From positions 62,001 to 126,000 of the forward strand of contig VDMD01000002.1 in NCBI GenBank assembly GCA_007026445.1: a stretch of 64,000 nt of DNA. The letters are read 5' to 3'. The DNA is from Schizophyllum amplum. Its lineage: Eukaryota > Basidiomycota > Agaricomycetes > Agaricales > Schizophyllaceae. The translations under genes and the position numbers were made by a program. Of this stretch, positions 47,298 through 59,700 are shown piece by piece (the first letter of the stretch is position 1; every line of letters begins with the position of its first letter). Below the pieces are notes generated by a model that worked only from the letters and a program-made list of their open reading frames with translations, searched no databases and had not been told where the DNA came from.

Positions 47298-48872
47298 ATG
47301 TCACAAGACGACGAGCTCGACGACATCAATGGTATCAAGCCCAAGGTCGTGATGGCAGACGGAGACGAGCAAGAAGTCAGCTCGCAGTCAAGGTGCGTGC
47401 ACGGTCTGAGCTAGTTAGGGTACGAGCTGAACACGGTTGCAGCAATTCGACGTACAAGGTCAAGCGAACGTGGGATCATTACTATTGGTGAGGAGACCCC
47501 CCCTCGCGTTCCCCTCTCCCCCCTCTCTTGCTATATGCACATGAGGCTACAAATACCCCCTAGTCCCCCGCGCGTAACGACGATTCTAACTAATACCCAG
47601 CACTTGCCCCGCATGGCGCAACCAGGGGGGCGCGCCCACGAACGCCCGCACATGCAAGCACCTCAAAGCGCTCCTCGGCGAAGAGTACGAGCTCGCGCGC
47701 CTCAAACTCAAGAACCCCTACGGCCAGCAGCCCAAGCCCAGCTCATCCAAGGGCAAGAAGCGCAAGAAGGCCGACGACGACGAAGACGCAGACACGGACG
47801 ACAAGCCTGCCTCCAAGAAGTCCAAGCCTGCCTCCAGCAAGCTCAAGGCACCGTTCAAGGAAGTGCTCCTCGCGAACAAGTGGGACCTCGACGACGGGCT
47901 GGACCCTGCTGGATGGTGGATGTCGGAGAAGCTAGACGGCGTCCGGTGCGTCTTGTACGAGCATCACCTTATCCCCCTACTCACGATCGCATGCCAGAGT
48001 CTACTACGACGGCGAGCGCATGTGGAGCCGCCTCGGTAACCTCTTTACCCCGCCACAATGGTTCCTCGACAGTGCGTTCCCCGTCTTTCTCCCCATACAC
48101 GACTGCTCACAGTAGCATTTTATAGAGCTCCCCAAGAACGTCCACCTCGACGGCGAGCTTTTCGGCGGCCGAGGCACATTCCAGTCGACCGTCTCCATCG
48201 TCAAAACCATCAACTCGCCCCACTGGAAGAACATCACCTTCCAAGTCAGACCATCCTCCTCAACATCGATATTGTCAATCGCTAACGGCGTACGTGCAGG
48301 TCTTCGACATACCATCACTGGCTTCGCAGCCTTTCGAAGACCGTCTTGACGCGCTCAAGAAGCTCGTCGGGAAGCGCGGTGGCTCGCAACGATCGCGCCA
48401 GGTCGTCCTCGTCTGGCAGGAAAAGGTCCGCGACCGCCAACACGTACTCGACCACCTCAAGCACATCGAACAACTCGGCGGCGAGGGCGTCATGCTCCGC
48501 AAACCTGGCTCGTAAGTCGTCTGCGTCTGCGTGTCGTATGCGTCTCAGACGCGTGTCGTCTGCGTTTGCGTGTCGACACTCGCTCACACCTATTCTCAGC
48601 GCTTATGAGTTCAAACGCTCGGGCACCTTGCTCAAGGTCAAGGTGAGCTGCTTCTCATCTTTGCTGCGCGTGTCCTTTCCGTCGTTCTACGCGCGCGTCC
48701 TCAATGGTCTATTCCGCAGACTTTCTATGATGCGGAAGCTCTCGTCACGGGATACGTACCCGGCAAGGGCAAACACAAAGGTGCCACAGGCGCGATCAAG
48801 GTCATCATATTGTTTCCTGACTCGCTCATGCTCCTTTTTTGTCGCGCTCGACGTGAGGCGGCTCTCACGTGA
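47298..48872 (+). CDS. SWIM/ATP-dependent DNA ligase-like protein, copy 5
   Basis: Exons 47298-47392, 47443-47487, 47601-47945, 47998-48071, 48126-48244, 48300-48511, 48600-48642 and 48720-48872 give 361 aa. From exon 4 to past the stop, about 1 kb, I saw no difference from copy 4, while the first three exons differ (KAPFKEV as in copies 2/3; DPAGWW). A recent conversion or exchange between copies 4 and 5 is the simplest reading. Same altered C-terminus as copy 4. Confidence 0.85.
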
Positions 48873-49997
48873 TGTCATAGGACGTTGAAGCGGCATGGAT
48901 TTTGATAGGTGTCTAGCGCCCATCCCTCCTTTTGTGGGCCCCCGAACATGGGTTCCCCCTATAGGGGCCCATGTCCGGGGGCGTGCCACGACGACTACGA
49001 GACTACTAACTACTGACACGACCTCCCCCAGCATGACGAGCATGACCTCCCTAGCAGATCTTCACGAGCATAACCCCGACCGGCATGACCTCCCCCGACA
49101 TAGGTCCGGCGTGCGGCGTGACGGCGAGAGGGACGACGACGGCGACGGCACGGCGGCGAAAGGGACGACGACGACGGCGACGGCACGACTGGCGGCGACG
49201 GGCACGACCAGCGGCAAGGCGAGCGAGGGGGGAGGAATGATGGAGGGAAGGACGAGATGGGAGGGGCTTTTATACTCCTCTCGAGCCTGCCGCCCGCTGC
49301 CCGCTTGCTCGGTAGCGACGAGTGCGGGACTGCGAGGGTGTGCGGGTACCGGGCGTCTCAAGGGATAGCGCGAGCTTGTGTGATGCGCGGCCGAGTATGC
49401 GGCCTGCGCGCCGACTCCGCCGCGTGCCCGTCGTTCGTCCTGGCTGCACTCACCTTGTTTCTCTAGCTCTCGACGCCGCGAAAGCGCGCGCGCACTCGGG
49501 CGGCAGGGGGCAGTCGTGCTGTGTAGGAGGGGGGGGGCGGTCTGTTGTGTCTTTTTGCGACCTATGGACCCGGTGGCGCAGTAAGCTCTTGTAGGTAGTC
49601 ATAGGTAGCCGAATACAACCGTCTTTGTGCCTGTCATGCAGAGCGCGCGTCGTTCGTCCTCGCCTTGTTTTCGCAGCTATTGACATCGGGAAAGCGCGCT
49701 CGCACTCGGACGACGAGGGCCAGTCGTTCTGTGTGAGAGGGAGGCCCTTCTGTGCGAGAGGGAGGCCTGGCTTGACGAGTCGAATCACTTGTCCCGAATA
49801 CAACGCCGCTTTGTGCCTCTCATGCCCGAGTCCCCGCGCCCTCTCATCGCCGCGCCAAGTCTCCCACAGTCACGCAAGTTTCAACTCGATTGTATTCGTT
49901 CAAGCCATTATATTCTTGCATGTCACTTCTTCAAGTCATTGTATTTCTACCAGTCTTCGTATTTCTTCAAGGCATTGGTAAGATGCTTTTATTCCCA
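48873..49997 (+). other. P1 locus, unit 5
   Basis: TTTATAC 49269-49275; exon A starts at 49467 (acceptor CTCTAG), exon B at 49677 (acceptor TCGCAG). Confidence 0.35.
48938..48982. repeat. 45-bp conserved palindrome, unit 5
   Basis: Identical to unit 1. Confidence 0.85.
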
Positions 49998-50280
49998 GAG
50001 CTACTCGACTATACAGTAGGGTTCTACTCTAACTACAACGCTTCCGTGCCCCGGAGTATAGACAAAGACCTACCAAGACATGATATAAAGTCTCCGAACC
50101 CGTCCACGACGCCCCCGCGCCGAGTCCCGTATGTCTGTCCCGCCGCCGCCGAGATCGCGACAGGCCTTCAGCACGCCAAAGGCGTCACTGGAGTCGACCC
50201 CAATGCCGTGCACACGTCCCCGAGAGTGCCGAGGATCCCGACGACGAAGGGCGACGTCGAGAGCGGCGCGAAATTACAAT
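49998..50280 (+). other. Conserved open block, unit 5
   Basis: Same as unit 3 in translation. The preceding 49789-50019 frame is identical to those at 13285 and 25230. Confidence 0.3.
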
Positions 50281-51240
50281 CTAATAAAGGAACATCAGCA
50301 AAATACGAACCAAGGGCACACTGTACTCACAAGATGCATATGCGCGGCGCGAACCCTGCTCGCCGGACGCCGATACGTTGTTTTGTCGCTTGGTGGGTGC
50401 CAGGGGGCGCAGACGGTAGGCGTTCCCGAGCGCAGATCGCATACAACGAAGGCGAGAGATCTACAGGGCTCGTCAGTTCGAGCTTAACTAACGACTGAAC
50501 ACTCACCAAGGGTCCGCTCGGCGGACGGCGATCTATATACTCATCGCCTACGTCGTCGTCCCCGAAGCATTGAGCTCGTCTTGACAATACTGAGTTCATT
50601 GAGGCCAAGGCGTCTCGACGAGCTGTACAACGTCAAGCGCTTCACTCGCCGGGACGGCGATACGTATACTCGTCGCCTAAGCGAGTGAGTACTGACCGCC
50701 GTCAGAGGCTCGATCATCGGAACGAGGTTAGCAACATGATGAACATGAATAGATATGACTCACCTCGCTCGCCGGACGGCGATGTATATACTCATCGCCT
50801 AGGCCGTCGCCGTCGCCGCGAAGGTATATGCAAGCGGAGAGCGTCGCAAAGACGGTAGACGCGCGTCTTGACGACGTCGAGAGCGTCGACGCCGGGGAAC
50901 TGTCTTGATGGCGTCGGCGCGTCCTAAGGGCGAGGGTACGTCGCTCGGCGGACAGCGAGCCATACACTCATCGCCTAAGCGAGGGAGCACTGAGCGTCGT
51001 CAAAGGATTATAGCTCTGCACGAAGTTAGCAACATGATGAACATGACAAGATCTAGCTCACCCCGCTCGCCGGACGTCGATACATATACACATCGCCTAG
51101 CGAGCAGTCAGCAATGTCTTATACAGCGAGATAACTCACGCACCTCGCTCGCCGGAAGGCGATACATATACTCATCGCCTGCAAGCCCCGCGTCAGCATC
51201 GGTCCGCGACACTGAGAACATATTCAGCAACGTAACTGAC
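50281..51240 (-). other. N1 distal GDEY-exon array, unit 5 (longest)
   Basis: About seven modules, including two not seen elsewhere: GLGDEYIHRRPASE (near 50780) and GDECMARCPPSD (near 50955). The extra 300 bp encode, in the minus frame, an Arg-rich stretch (RRRRSRRRQDAR). Confidence 0.4.
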
Positions 51241-51610
51241 AGACGCGGCCTCCGGCCGCGCGGTCTCTTCCTCGCCCCACAAGGTCGCGACCGCCCACCC
51301 AGTCCGCGAGATCCCTCCACCCTAGTCCTAGCCATAACGTCAGTGAGAGATAATGGCCGCGATCGAGGGAATACTCACGAGAAGAATGGCGGCGCGCAGC
51401 GCCGCCCCGGGATGCGCGGCCTCCGGCCGCGCGCGCGTCTCCCTCACCCCGCGGCGTGCATCGGCGGCGGCGACACCATATCACCCGAACACTAGCCATA
51501 ATATCAGTGAGAGATTGGGACCGCGATTGAATAGACACTCACAATGAGAATGGCGGCGCTGCGCGCCGCCCCATGCGCGGCCTCCGGCCGCGCGGTCGTC
51601 TCCCTCGTCC
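51241..51610 (-). repeat. N1 hairpin-exon array, unit 5 (two full pairs)
   Basis: B-type palindrome without A at 51244-51260; full pairs at 51388-51406/51414-51432 and 51552-51570/51575-51593. Two exons present in unit 4 are missing, as if lost by recombination between palindromes. Confidence 0.6.
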
Positions 51611-52623
51611 CGCGGCATCGTAATCTCCCGCACCGTCGCCGAGACCATACCACTTAATCCTGACCAACACGTCAATGAGAAGTCAGCGCCGCAAACAATG
51701 AAAGACTCACCAAAGTATGAAGTAAGGCGACGACGGCACTGCGCGCCGTCGCCGTGTGCGCGGCCACAGCCACGCTCGATGCTCTCCCCTGTCCATAATG
51801 TCGACGCACCGCCGCAGCGGGACTTCTGTGTCCGGCGTTAATATGAGAACAAAACAAAGGCGCAATGAAACTCACCAAACCACATCCCCATTCCCACCCG
51901 CGTAGCGAAGTAAACGTCCAGATCAACGACAGGAGACGCATAGTGATGGCGACGCTCAGCGCCTCCCATCCCGCGGCGGTTGCCATCGCGCAACGCCGAG
52001 GCGCGTCGACGACGACGACGTCCTCGACGACATGGCAGCGACAAGCACGGCTGCGACGAGGTCAGCGGGGTACACGACGCGGGTGTGAGGACATACCATG
52101 AGCACGAACACGGCGGCGACGCGACGCGTCGCTACCTCCTACGGTCTCGAGCATAGGCTGACAAATGGTCAGTCAACGTTCGGAAGAGGCGTGTTAGGAT
52201 CTACTCACCTATGAGACTACGAGGTTGCCATCGTGGTCGGCGGCGGCTGGAGGACGAGATATGCGGCGGGCGCGTCGGGGAGGAAGGGGGCATGATGGTT
52301 GAAAAAGACCAAAGTACGTTTCGGGGTGGTATATATACGAACGGCATCGGAGGTAGAGGGAGCCGAACAAGATACTTACTCACGTACGTGGCAGATCTCG
52401 TCAACCCGATCGTCAACAAGGGTGTTGAGCTTATCAGTTATTCGGCCGCGGACTAGGCGCTTTCCGCGCCATGGTACAGCGGAGATGTTCAGATCTTTGG
52501 CCGTTTCCGTGTTGCGAGCCGCCATAGAGGGCGTAGAGGTCAGTGCTAAGAGTATTGAGACGAGAAAAAAAACAATAGGCAAAGTCGCGCGAACACTCGT
52601 GAGGGTCGGGAGCAAGGAGAACA
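51611..52623 (-). other. N1 proximal part, unit 5 (longest first-exon frame)
   Basis: The minus ORF 52376-52708 includes MAARNTETAKDLNISAVPWR, ITDKLNTLVDDRVDEICHVR up to a GTGAGTAAGT donor, with no stop. This is the best candidate first exon of N1. TATATATA 52330-52337 lies inside the presumed first intron of that model, so the two readings compete. Confidence 0.38.
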
Positions 52624-53950
52624 ATGGACGGCGCGGTCGGTCCGGGCACCGAAGTTGAACTTGATGACAATCTTCCACCTCCCTCACGCTCACCGTACAC
52701 TCCCTCACCGCCAGAAAAATAGGTTCAACTCTGCCGAATCATCTGACACTTCATTAAAATTTAGGGCGCGGCCGCAGCAATGGATCCGCTGAACTTTGCA
52801 CAACATCGCTGGCGGGGTGCAACTAGAACTTCCTACCATCCGCGGCACGTACACACGCTTTCTCAACCTCCTGAATAGTTCCCGGAAGTTTGACGTATGG
52901 AAGATGCGTACCTACTCGGAAGCAATGTGCATTCGGGCGCGATCGAGACTGAGTCGACGCGTAAGTTCAGAGTATGTTGAGATCAGCGCACACCGCCACA
53001 TACGACACTACAAGGAGGCCATCGTCTCGTCCCCTGGCTGAAGACATGGCATAAGTACAACACTCGAGAGCGCAGTTTGTCAAACAAGCGTACCGAAGTG
53101 GTATGGCAAAGAAAATCTCGACGCGAACTCTCTCGTACGGCCTGACCACTGCCCACCTTCCCGCTTACCCGTCAACCCGAATCTTCCATCCCCGAGCCCC
53201 TCTAAAACGCACGCGCAGCCTGACAGACATCCGCGCACTACGTCCGCATCAATCCGCGCCACCATCAGCAACAGCAGCGCGGAGCACGCACCCCGACTCC
53301 GCTCACGGAGGTGAGTTCAACGTGTACACTCACACTTGCGTTTCCAACCTCCTGACTCTGCCGTTCTTCCAAATCTTCCTCGTGCATTCCTTCCGTCATC
53401 TCTTCATCTCGCGAACCGAGTACGTTGACGTCGCTGATAGATCGGAAGGACGAGGTCGAGCGGTGAACGCTCGCGCTCGTCCGCCCTGTTCATGCAAAGT
53501 TCAACAGATTCACTCACTCATGCCCCTCCCCGAGCTGTGCAAGTCCGGCAAGCAGCTTCACGCGATGCTCAATCTACGGCAAGAGATGCATCGCTGCTGC
53601 ATAGATGACACGCAACAGGGCGAGCTGCACGCAGCGGTTCGTGCGCGCCACCCGAGGTCAACAAGGCCTACCATATGCAGCGGTATGACGTCCTCGCCGC
53701 GTGGATCAGGGCCCGGCGGCAAGGCAACTTAGATAGACTAAGACTAGGTTTGCGTCGCCGATCAGGACGGTCGTCGGACATGAAGCGCTGTTCGGGTTGG
53801 CGCGCGCCACTCGAGGACTCGCTCGTCGTTTTCGAGGCAGCCGGAGTTCGTTTGAGCGGCGGAGACACACGGTTAGGCAGGTAGATAGTAGATAGTAGCC
53901 CATCAGTACGAAGAGCATGCAGAAGTCGACGCAGACATCGTCCGCGGGCG
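52624..53950 (+). pseudogene. P2 first module, unit 5 (class B)
   Basis: As unit 3 (TIRGTYTRFLNLLNSS, SEAMCIRARSRLSRR), with the shared TGA in place of Trp, and an additional stop at 53039 where unit 3 reads GWRRG. Confidence 0.37.
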
Positions 53951-56614
53951 ATGATGACGGTTGGGAACAACATGAATAAGGATCGTCGCTATCGGTCCGG
54001 TACGCCGAAGTTCAACTTGTCCCCATCATCCATGTCCCTCTCACCCATCGCGCGCCTCCGCCGCCTCGGACAAAAGCCTGTTCGCTTCCAGTGATCCTCC
54101 AATGACTATCTGTGAATCTAGAGCGCTGCCACCGTCCTGGATCCGCTGGAACTCCCAGAACATTCCCGCCGACGCCCTGAACGCGCTGTTCTACCCTCCG
54201 GAACGCGACCGCGCCCTCGCCAAGTACGGCGATGGGTCCAGCCAATGTTCGTACGGCATCATCTCGCTTCAGAACTCGGGTACGTATCTCCGATGGGCGA
54301 GATCTGTGTTCTTTCTTATCGTTCTGGAAGGTCTAGGATATGGGCGGTATACTGTGCAAAAACCTCTTCTGAGGATACTCAGCACTTGGCGGGTTTCGGA
54401 CGGTGATTCGACGCACAAAGCCAAACGAGCTCTTGAAAACGACGCTTGGAAGAACATCGACGTAAGTCCATGCGCACGTCACATTACTAGAGTCTACTGT
54501 ACGTCCCGTCCGCAGGGTGATGGCAAGGGGAGGATTTAGAGTCAGGGGGCGAGGCGGGGGAGAAGGCAAGGCGTGATTGGGGCGGGAAACTTCACGTGCC
54601 AGTGAGGGCGGCGGGTGTGTGTGAGACCGAGGGCTCAGGCCTCAGGGAAGGCACGTCCGCCGTCCAAATATGCGGGAAGGAGGGAGACTGACGGACGCGG
54701 GGGTACTGGGCAGGCATAGAAGAGGCGAGGGCATGCGTGGTTGTGATATGGGATATTTGGACTCGGGTTGCGTAACGGGCGTAACAGAGCTACCTCCCTG
54801 ACAACCATATCGGGCAGCACGACATCTGAGAGCACAGAGCATTGATCGTGCGACATACAGAAGAGCAGGGGTGCTCCGGCGGCGCTGGCAGGTTGCTCGT
54901 ATGAACTGTCGTGTGGTACACTGGCGGTAAATCCCAACCTTCCGTTATTGTTTACATTCTTCCAGTGCCCCGCGTGCTTCATGATGTGTAAAAATAAACA
55001 ACAGATCAGTATATTCACAAGAGGATCAAAAGACTTGAGTATAAGCATGGGCAGGCGCAGGGCAGGCGGGAGATGACCACAGCCTGCGGCAGGGCGCGTG
55101 CGGCAAGCGCCGGGCGCTTATCACCAAATTCGAACTCCGACAGTCAGTTTGAACCGGCCCGCGCACGCGTGAGCTCAACTCGCGCCCCATATGCCTCAGC
55201 CGTTGCCCTAGCCTAAGGCATCGGACATGTCCTCGCTACGCAGGTCTAGAGCAAAGCTCGAGAAGAGAACGTCGAGATGAGCCTGGAGGAAGAAATGTGT
55301 CGTAAGATGCGGATGATGGACAGCAAGTGTCGCAATACCTCGCCAGAGGTTTTTGCACACTATACCGCCCATACTAGGATGTTTGAGAGTGGAACTCGAC
55401 GTCTTTACCGTCGTAAGTTGACATCCGCCCAAAAAATATTTCTCACCAAATCCTGACTGCATAGGGGAAGTTGGACGACCCTCGGTGTGCTATATCTCTC
55501 TGAGCAACCCCCAGCGAGTGCTATTGCGCGAAGGGCGACGATTTTATTATGTGGCGTCGTTTTACGCCCGCTCGTAACATGCGCACCTCGCATCGGGCAA
55601 CCAACATTTCTACCGCATATTACTTCGGACATACGTGGGACATTATGTACGAAGTCCTGGACGCGTCCGCCCTCTGTACATCGCACAGTGCGTCACCCCT
55701 TTCTCGTCGTTCCCTACCCCGTCGCCCTCCCAATCTTCCACCGCTCGCTTATCCTGAAACGCCAATAACTCATTCAGGAGGTTCGACTTTGCGGTCGATC
55801 TCGTGCCGACCGCCGACGGCCGCACGCACGCGCCACCGCGCATAGTGCATACACCCTCTCGACGCGCCGAATCTTCCGCCCCGCTGTCGTCCATTTCCGT
55901 GCTCGCCGCTTGCTCATATAGCCTAGCGCTAGCCTACTCGGGTCCCCGTATCGCCGACACGAAGCGACAGGCTCCGCGCTGCCCTCGCATCCTCAACATG
56001 TTCGTTTTCATTTCCCGGGTCATTCACAGCGACTTACAGAGCGCAGGAAACGCTAGTTCTGCATATACACGGCGGAGATGCGTATCTACGAGGTCCCCGA
56101 GCACAATCTTCTTTGGACAGAGCGCGAGCGCGGCGGAGACGACGCGCCTTCAGCGCGTTCGAGGGCGCGGCCTTGTTCAACAACAAGGATCTCCCGATGG
56201 GGAAAGGCCTTACGTTGTCGTCTTCAACCTCCACCTCGATTTTTCCGCCCCACTCTCGCGGGGTTCTCGGCTGCGGGACGCGTCACATACAAGCTCGGGT
56301 GCGTGCTCATGTCGCGTCGCGAAGCCGCACTGAACGCGGCGCTCGACTAGGACTTCGCAAAACGACTCGAACACAATAGCGTACCGCGGTCGGCCTGCCA
56401 TGTCGCCAGCTCTTCCCCGCAGAGGTTGAGCAAGACTCACCGCACTCGGCGGACATGCACGGACAACGCCGCGCGGATACGCATTCAATGTTCAAAGTCG
56501 AACCTCCTGAACGGAGGCGCGCGTGTCGGTGCGCCACCGAATCTTCCGCCCTTTCGTAAGTCGATCTCGACCCCCGATTCTCCGGCGGTACACCCTGTTC
56601 GGTAGCCGGTGACT
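53951..56614 (+). pseudogene. P2 second module, unit 5: interrupted by a TIR element
   Basis: Exon 1 is 54102-54279 and intron 1 is 54280-54336. Exon 2 begins GAT at 54337 and is split by the element after three bases; it resumes at 55381-55412. Exon 3 is 55465-55691 and exon 4 is 55778-56333, all open. Apart from the insertion no other lesion was seen. Confidence 0.45.
54340..55372. mobile_element. 1,033-bp element with terminal inverted repeats, unit 5 only
   Basis: The ends are inverted repeats of 28 bp with one mismatch, beginning ATGGGCGGTATA (54340-54367 and 55345-55372). It is flanked by TCTAGGAT (54332-54339) and ACTAGGAT (55373-55380), an 8-bp duplication with one mismatch; the empty site is seen in units 2, 3 and 4. 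An 8-bp duplication fits the hAT superfamily, though the exact edge is uncertain by a base. Inside, the left end reads STHKAKRALENDAWKNID up to a GTAAGT...CGCAG intron; a minus ORF (54635-55048) is unrecognised. No transposase is visible, so it is probably non-autonomous. Confidence 0.8.
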
Positions 56615-58240
56615 AGATGGAGTGCTGACGTGTGCGTTTCAAGGAGGTTGGAAAGGTTGTTCGCGCGGGGTATAAGGGTCGGGGGGAGATGGGGTGATGA
56701 GGGCAGCGCTCTTGCGTTTCCCCTCGTTGACTATTCCCCGCCGCCGCTATCTTTCCCTCGCCTCCTCGCCTTCGCCGGTCGTCTTTGCCGCCGTCGCCTT
56801 TGCCGCCGCTGCCGTCGCCTTCGCCCTCCTCCACCGCCTCGACACCCGCTCGACGACTTGGACTCCCGCTCGCCGACTTGAACTCCCGCTCGACGACGTG
56901 GACGTCGAGCTTAACACCGTGCGTCTGACCGCCACCCTATTCGTCTAATAGTCGCTAACCTTCATCATAGGTGTTCTCTGCCATATCATAGGTGTTCTCT
57001 GTATCATAGGTGTCTTCCCGCTCGCTCATGCGCCGCGCCCGCTAGTCACGCCCTCTACGACGGCGCGCCCTCCACGACGGCGCGCTCCTCCACGACGGCA
57101 CGCTACATGACGACGGCGCGCTCCTCCACGACGGCGCACTCCTCGACGACAGCGCACTCCTCAACGACAGCGCGCTCCCTGCGCCCGGTTCGTCGGAAGA
57201 TCATTGTTGGGTTATGCCACGGTGCGTCGCGGGTCTCTTATATTTACGCTTCGTGTTACTGACAGCTTATTTCAGCTCTGTCCTGCTCCCCCGCCGTCGT
57301 GCTCCCCCGCCGTCGTGCTGACCGTCTCGCAAGACCACCTTTGCATCGACGCGGTCGATGTTATATTTTCGTGGATGTTGACTGTTCGCCCCCTATCACT
57401 CGCAACATGCGACCTTACCGCTATGATGATCGGTAAGTCGACTCAGTGATGTTCGCGCTGACTCAGTGATATTCGTCGACCGTCGCGCTGACTCTCTTTG
57501 CATTCTAGATTACTTTTACCTTGCGTCCGCCACCCCCTGTCACCCCCAGCACGCGCGTGATCGGTATGTTGGTGGATTCATATTTTTTTGCGACTGTCGT
57601 GCTAATGCTCGTGGTTGTCCAGATAATCTTTGTGGTTACGACTTGCTCGATATTCGATGTCCTAGCTCGATATTTGATGTCCTATATCATCGCCGTCGCC
57701 GGGCCTCCGGCCTCACTCCCAACATGTGTAAGTAGTTCTTCAACACGTCAACCCGCGGGCTCACGCTATCCGTAAGTTGATTGTTTTGTATGTCTCTCGA
57801 CCGTCGTGGTGTGTCTCTCGACCGTCGTGGTGATTCTCTCGACCGTCGTGGTGACTCTACCTCTCTAGATTACCTGCACACTCACGAGCTCGATATTCAA
57901 TAGCCCGTGAACGCCCTCCGCCCTCCGCCCGTCCTCTGCTACTGGTAACTGTGAGTCGAGCGCAACGTCACGATCTTTCTCGCCCTTCGTACTGACTCTT
58001 CTCTCACAGATTACGTGGACGACGTTCTCGTGTTCGCTGCGTGGGCGGTGGCGCTGTTGTGCTCACTGTTGGGGACGGCGTCGTCGTGTTCGCCGGGGGG
58101 ACGGCGTCGTCGTGCTCGCCGTTGGGGACGGCATTGTCGTGCTCGCCGTTGGCGTTGTCGTGTTCGCCGTGCGGACGGCGTCGTCATATTCGACGTCGCC
58201 CGCGGGAATTTTCACGCGGGCGAGCGTTTCTTTACTTTCA
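56615..58240 (+). other. P3 locus, unit 5
   Basis: TATAAG 56671-56676. The 18-bp repeat is present in degenerate form (57055-57180), the TGTTACTGA repeat is single (about 57255), the 27-bp repeat is at about 58065-58160. The donor after the VNTR is GTGCGT. Confidence 0.35.
56839..56918. repeat. 20/21-bp VNTR, unit 5 (about 4 copies)
   Basis: The shortest allele of the array. Confidence 0.75.
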
Positions 58241-59700
58241 GAGAGGGGAGGGCGGGTTGATTCTAGGGGGGCCAGTTGATTTTACGCGGGCGGGTTGATT
58301 TTACGCGGGCCAGTTGATTTCACGCGGGCGCGTTGATTTTACGCGGGCGGGTTGATTTTACGGGTGCGAGTCGACTGTTATTTCTAGGCAGGTTGGACGA
58401 GGGGGAGGGGGGGGGAGATTTTTATTTGCACGGCGTGGGAGGGGGGATTGTACGAGGGGGGAGGGGGATTGGGATATCTACAAGGGGACGGTATATCTAC
58501 GAGGGGGGAGCGGGAATTGTATTTCTACGAGGGGGGTGGGTTAGCGTTACGAGGGGGATCGGTTAATTTTACGAGGGGGGTGGGTTAACTTTGCGAGGGG
58601 GAGGGTTAACTTTACGAGGGGGGAGGGTCGGACGAGAAGGAGGGTTAACTTTACCAGGCGGTATGTATTTCTACGAGGCGGAGGGGGCGGTTGACTCGTG
58701 CGGGAGGGGGGTATTTGTGAAGGCGAGGGGGGAGCGTCTGCGAAGGCGAGGGGGGGCGTCTGCGAAGGCGACGGGGGGCGTCTGAGAAGGCGAGGTGGGG
58801 GGCGTCTGCGAAGGAGAGGGGGGAGTGTATGCGAAGGCGAGGGGGGAGTGTATGTGAAGGCGAGGGGGTCGCTGCGAAGGCGGGGGGAGGGGGGGGGGGG
58901 AGGGGATGTATGTATTGCGAGGTACGGGGGAGGGGAGGTAACAGACGGAAGGCGGGGGTAGACAGAGAGGTAGGAGGGTAGACGGCGGTTGACGAAGGTC
59001 AGGATAGGTACAACGTAGGTAGACTCGATGCAATTGAAGTTGGTTTTAAAGCACGTTATCGGCTTTGTGAAGGCAAGGGGGAGGGGCGTCGAGAGGGAGG
59101 GAGGAGGCGTAAGGGGAGGGAGGGCGTCGAGGGAGGGGGAGGGGGGCAAAGGAGGCGGCGCTTACTCTTACGAGGTCAGAGGGCGAGCTGATTTTCCCTT
59201 CACGAGGGAGGAGGGCGGGCTTCATCATACTAATACGGGGAGGGTTAATTGTCACTCATACGAGGGAGGGCTGGTTGATTTTTATTCCTACGAGTGCGGT
59301 TGATATTCATTGATGCGGGGGCGAGTGTGGACCTTCCTAATACGAGGGGGAGGTACTTGGACAGAGAAGTAGGAGGGGTAGAGGAGCGGGTACAACATAG
59401 GTAGACTTGATGCAATGCAACTTGTTATCGAAGCACATTATCGAGTTTGTGGGGGCGAGGGGGAGGCGAGAGGGGGCATCGAGGGGAGGGAAGGTGTGAG
59501 AGGAGCGGAGGAGGCGGGAGGCGAGAGGGAGAGGAGGGGAGACGAGAGCGAGAGCGAGGAGGGGAGGGCCGAAGGGGGCGTGGAGGGGTGAAGGGGGCGT
59601 GGAAGGATGAAGGGGCGAAGGGGGAGTGGAGTGGAGGGGCTAAAGTGAAAGGAGGTTGAGTCGGCGAGGGGGGAGAGAGGGGGGATTGTTGCTAGCGATG
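58241..59700. repeat. T/G and G-rich short-repeat tract, unit 5
   Basis: TTGATTTTACG repeats at about 58250-58375, then G-rich blocks. Shares the CTTACTCTTACGAGGTCAGA segment (about 59160) with unit 2. Confidence 0.75.

Larger units (their letters stand above)
36548..48863 (+). repeat. Tandem repeat unit 4 (12,316 bp)
   Basis: Complete unit. Its first P2 module is a recombinant of class B (start) and class A (rest). It has the most complete hairpin array. Confidence 0.9.

Noticed and set aside
54635..55048. 137-aa minus ORF inside the TIR element as a transposase
   Set aside because: No recognisable transposase or zinc-finger motif; too short.
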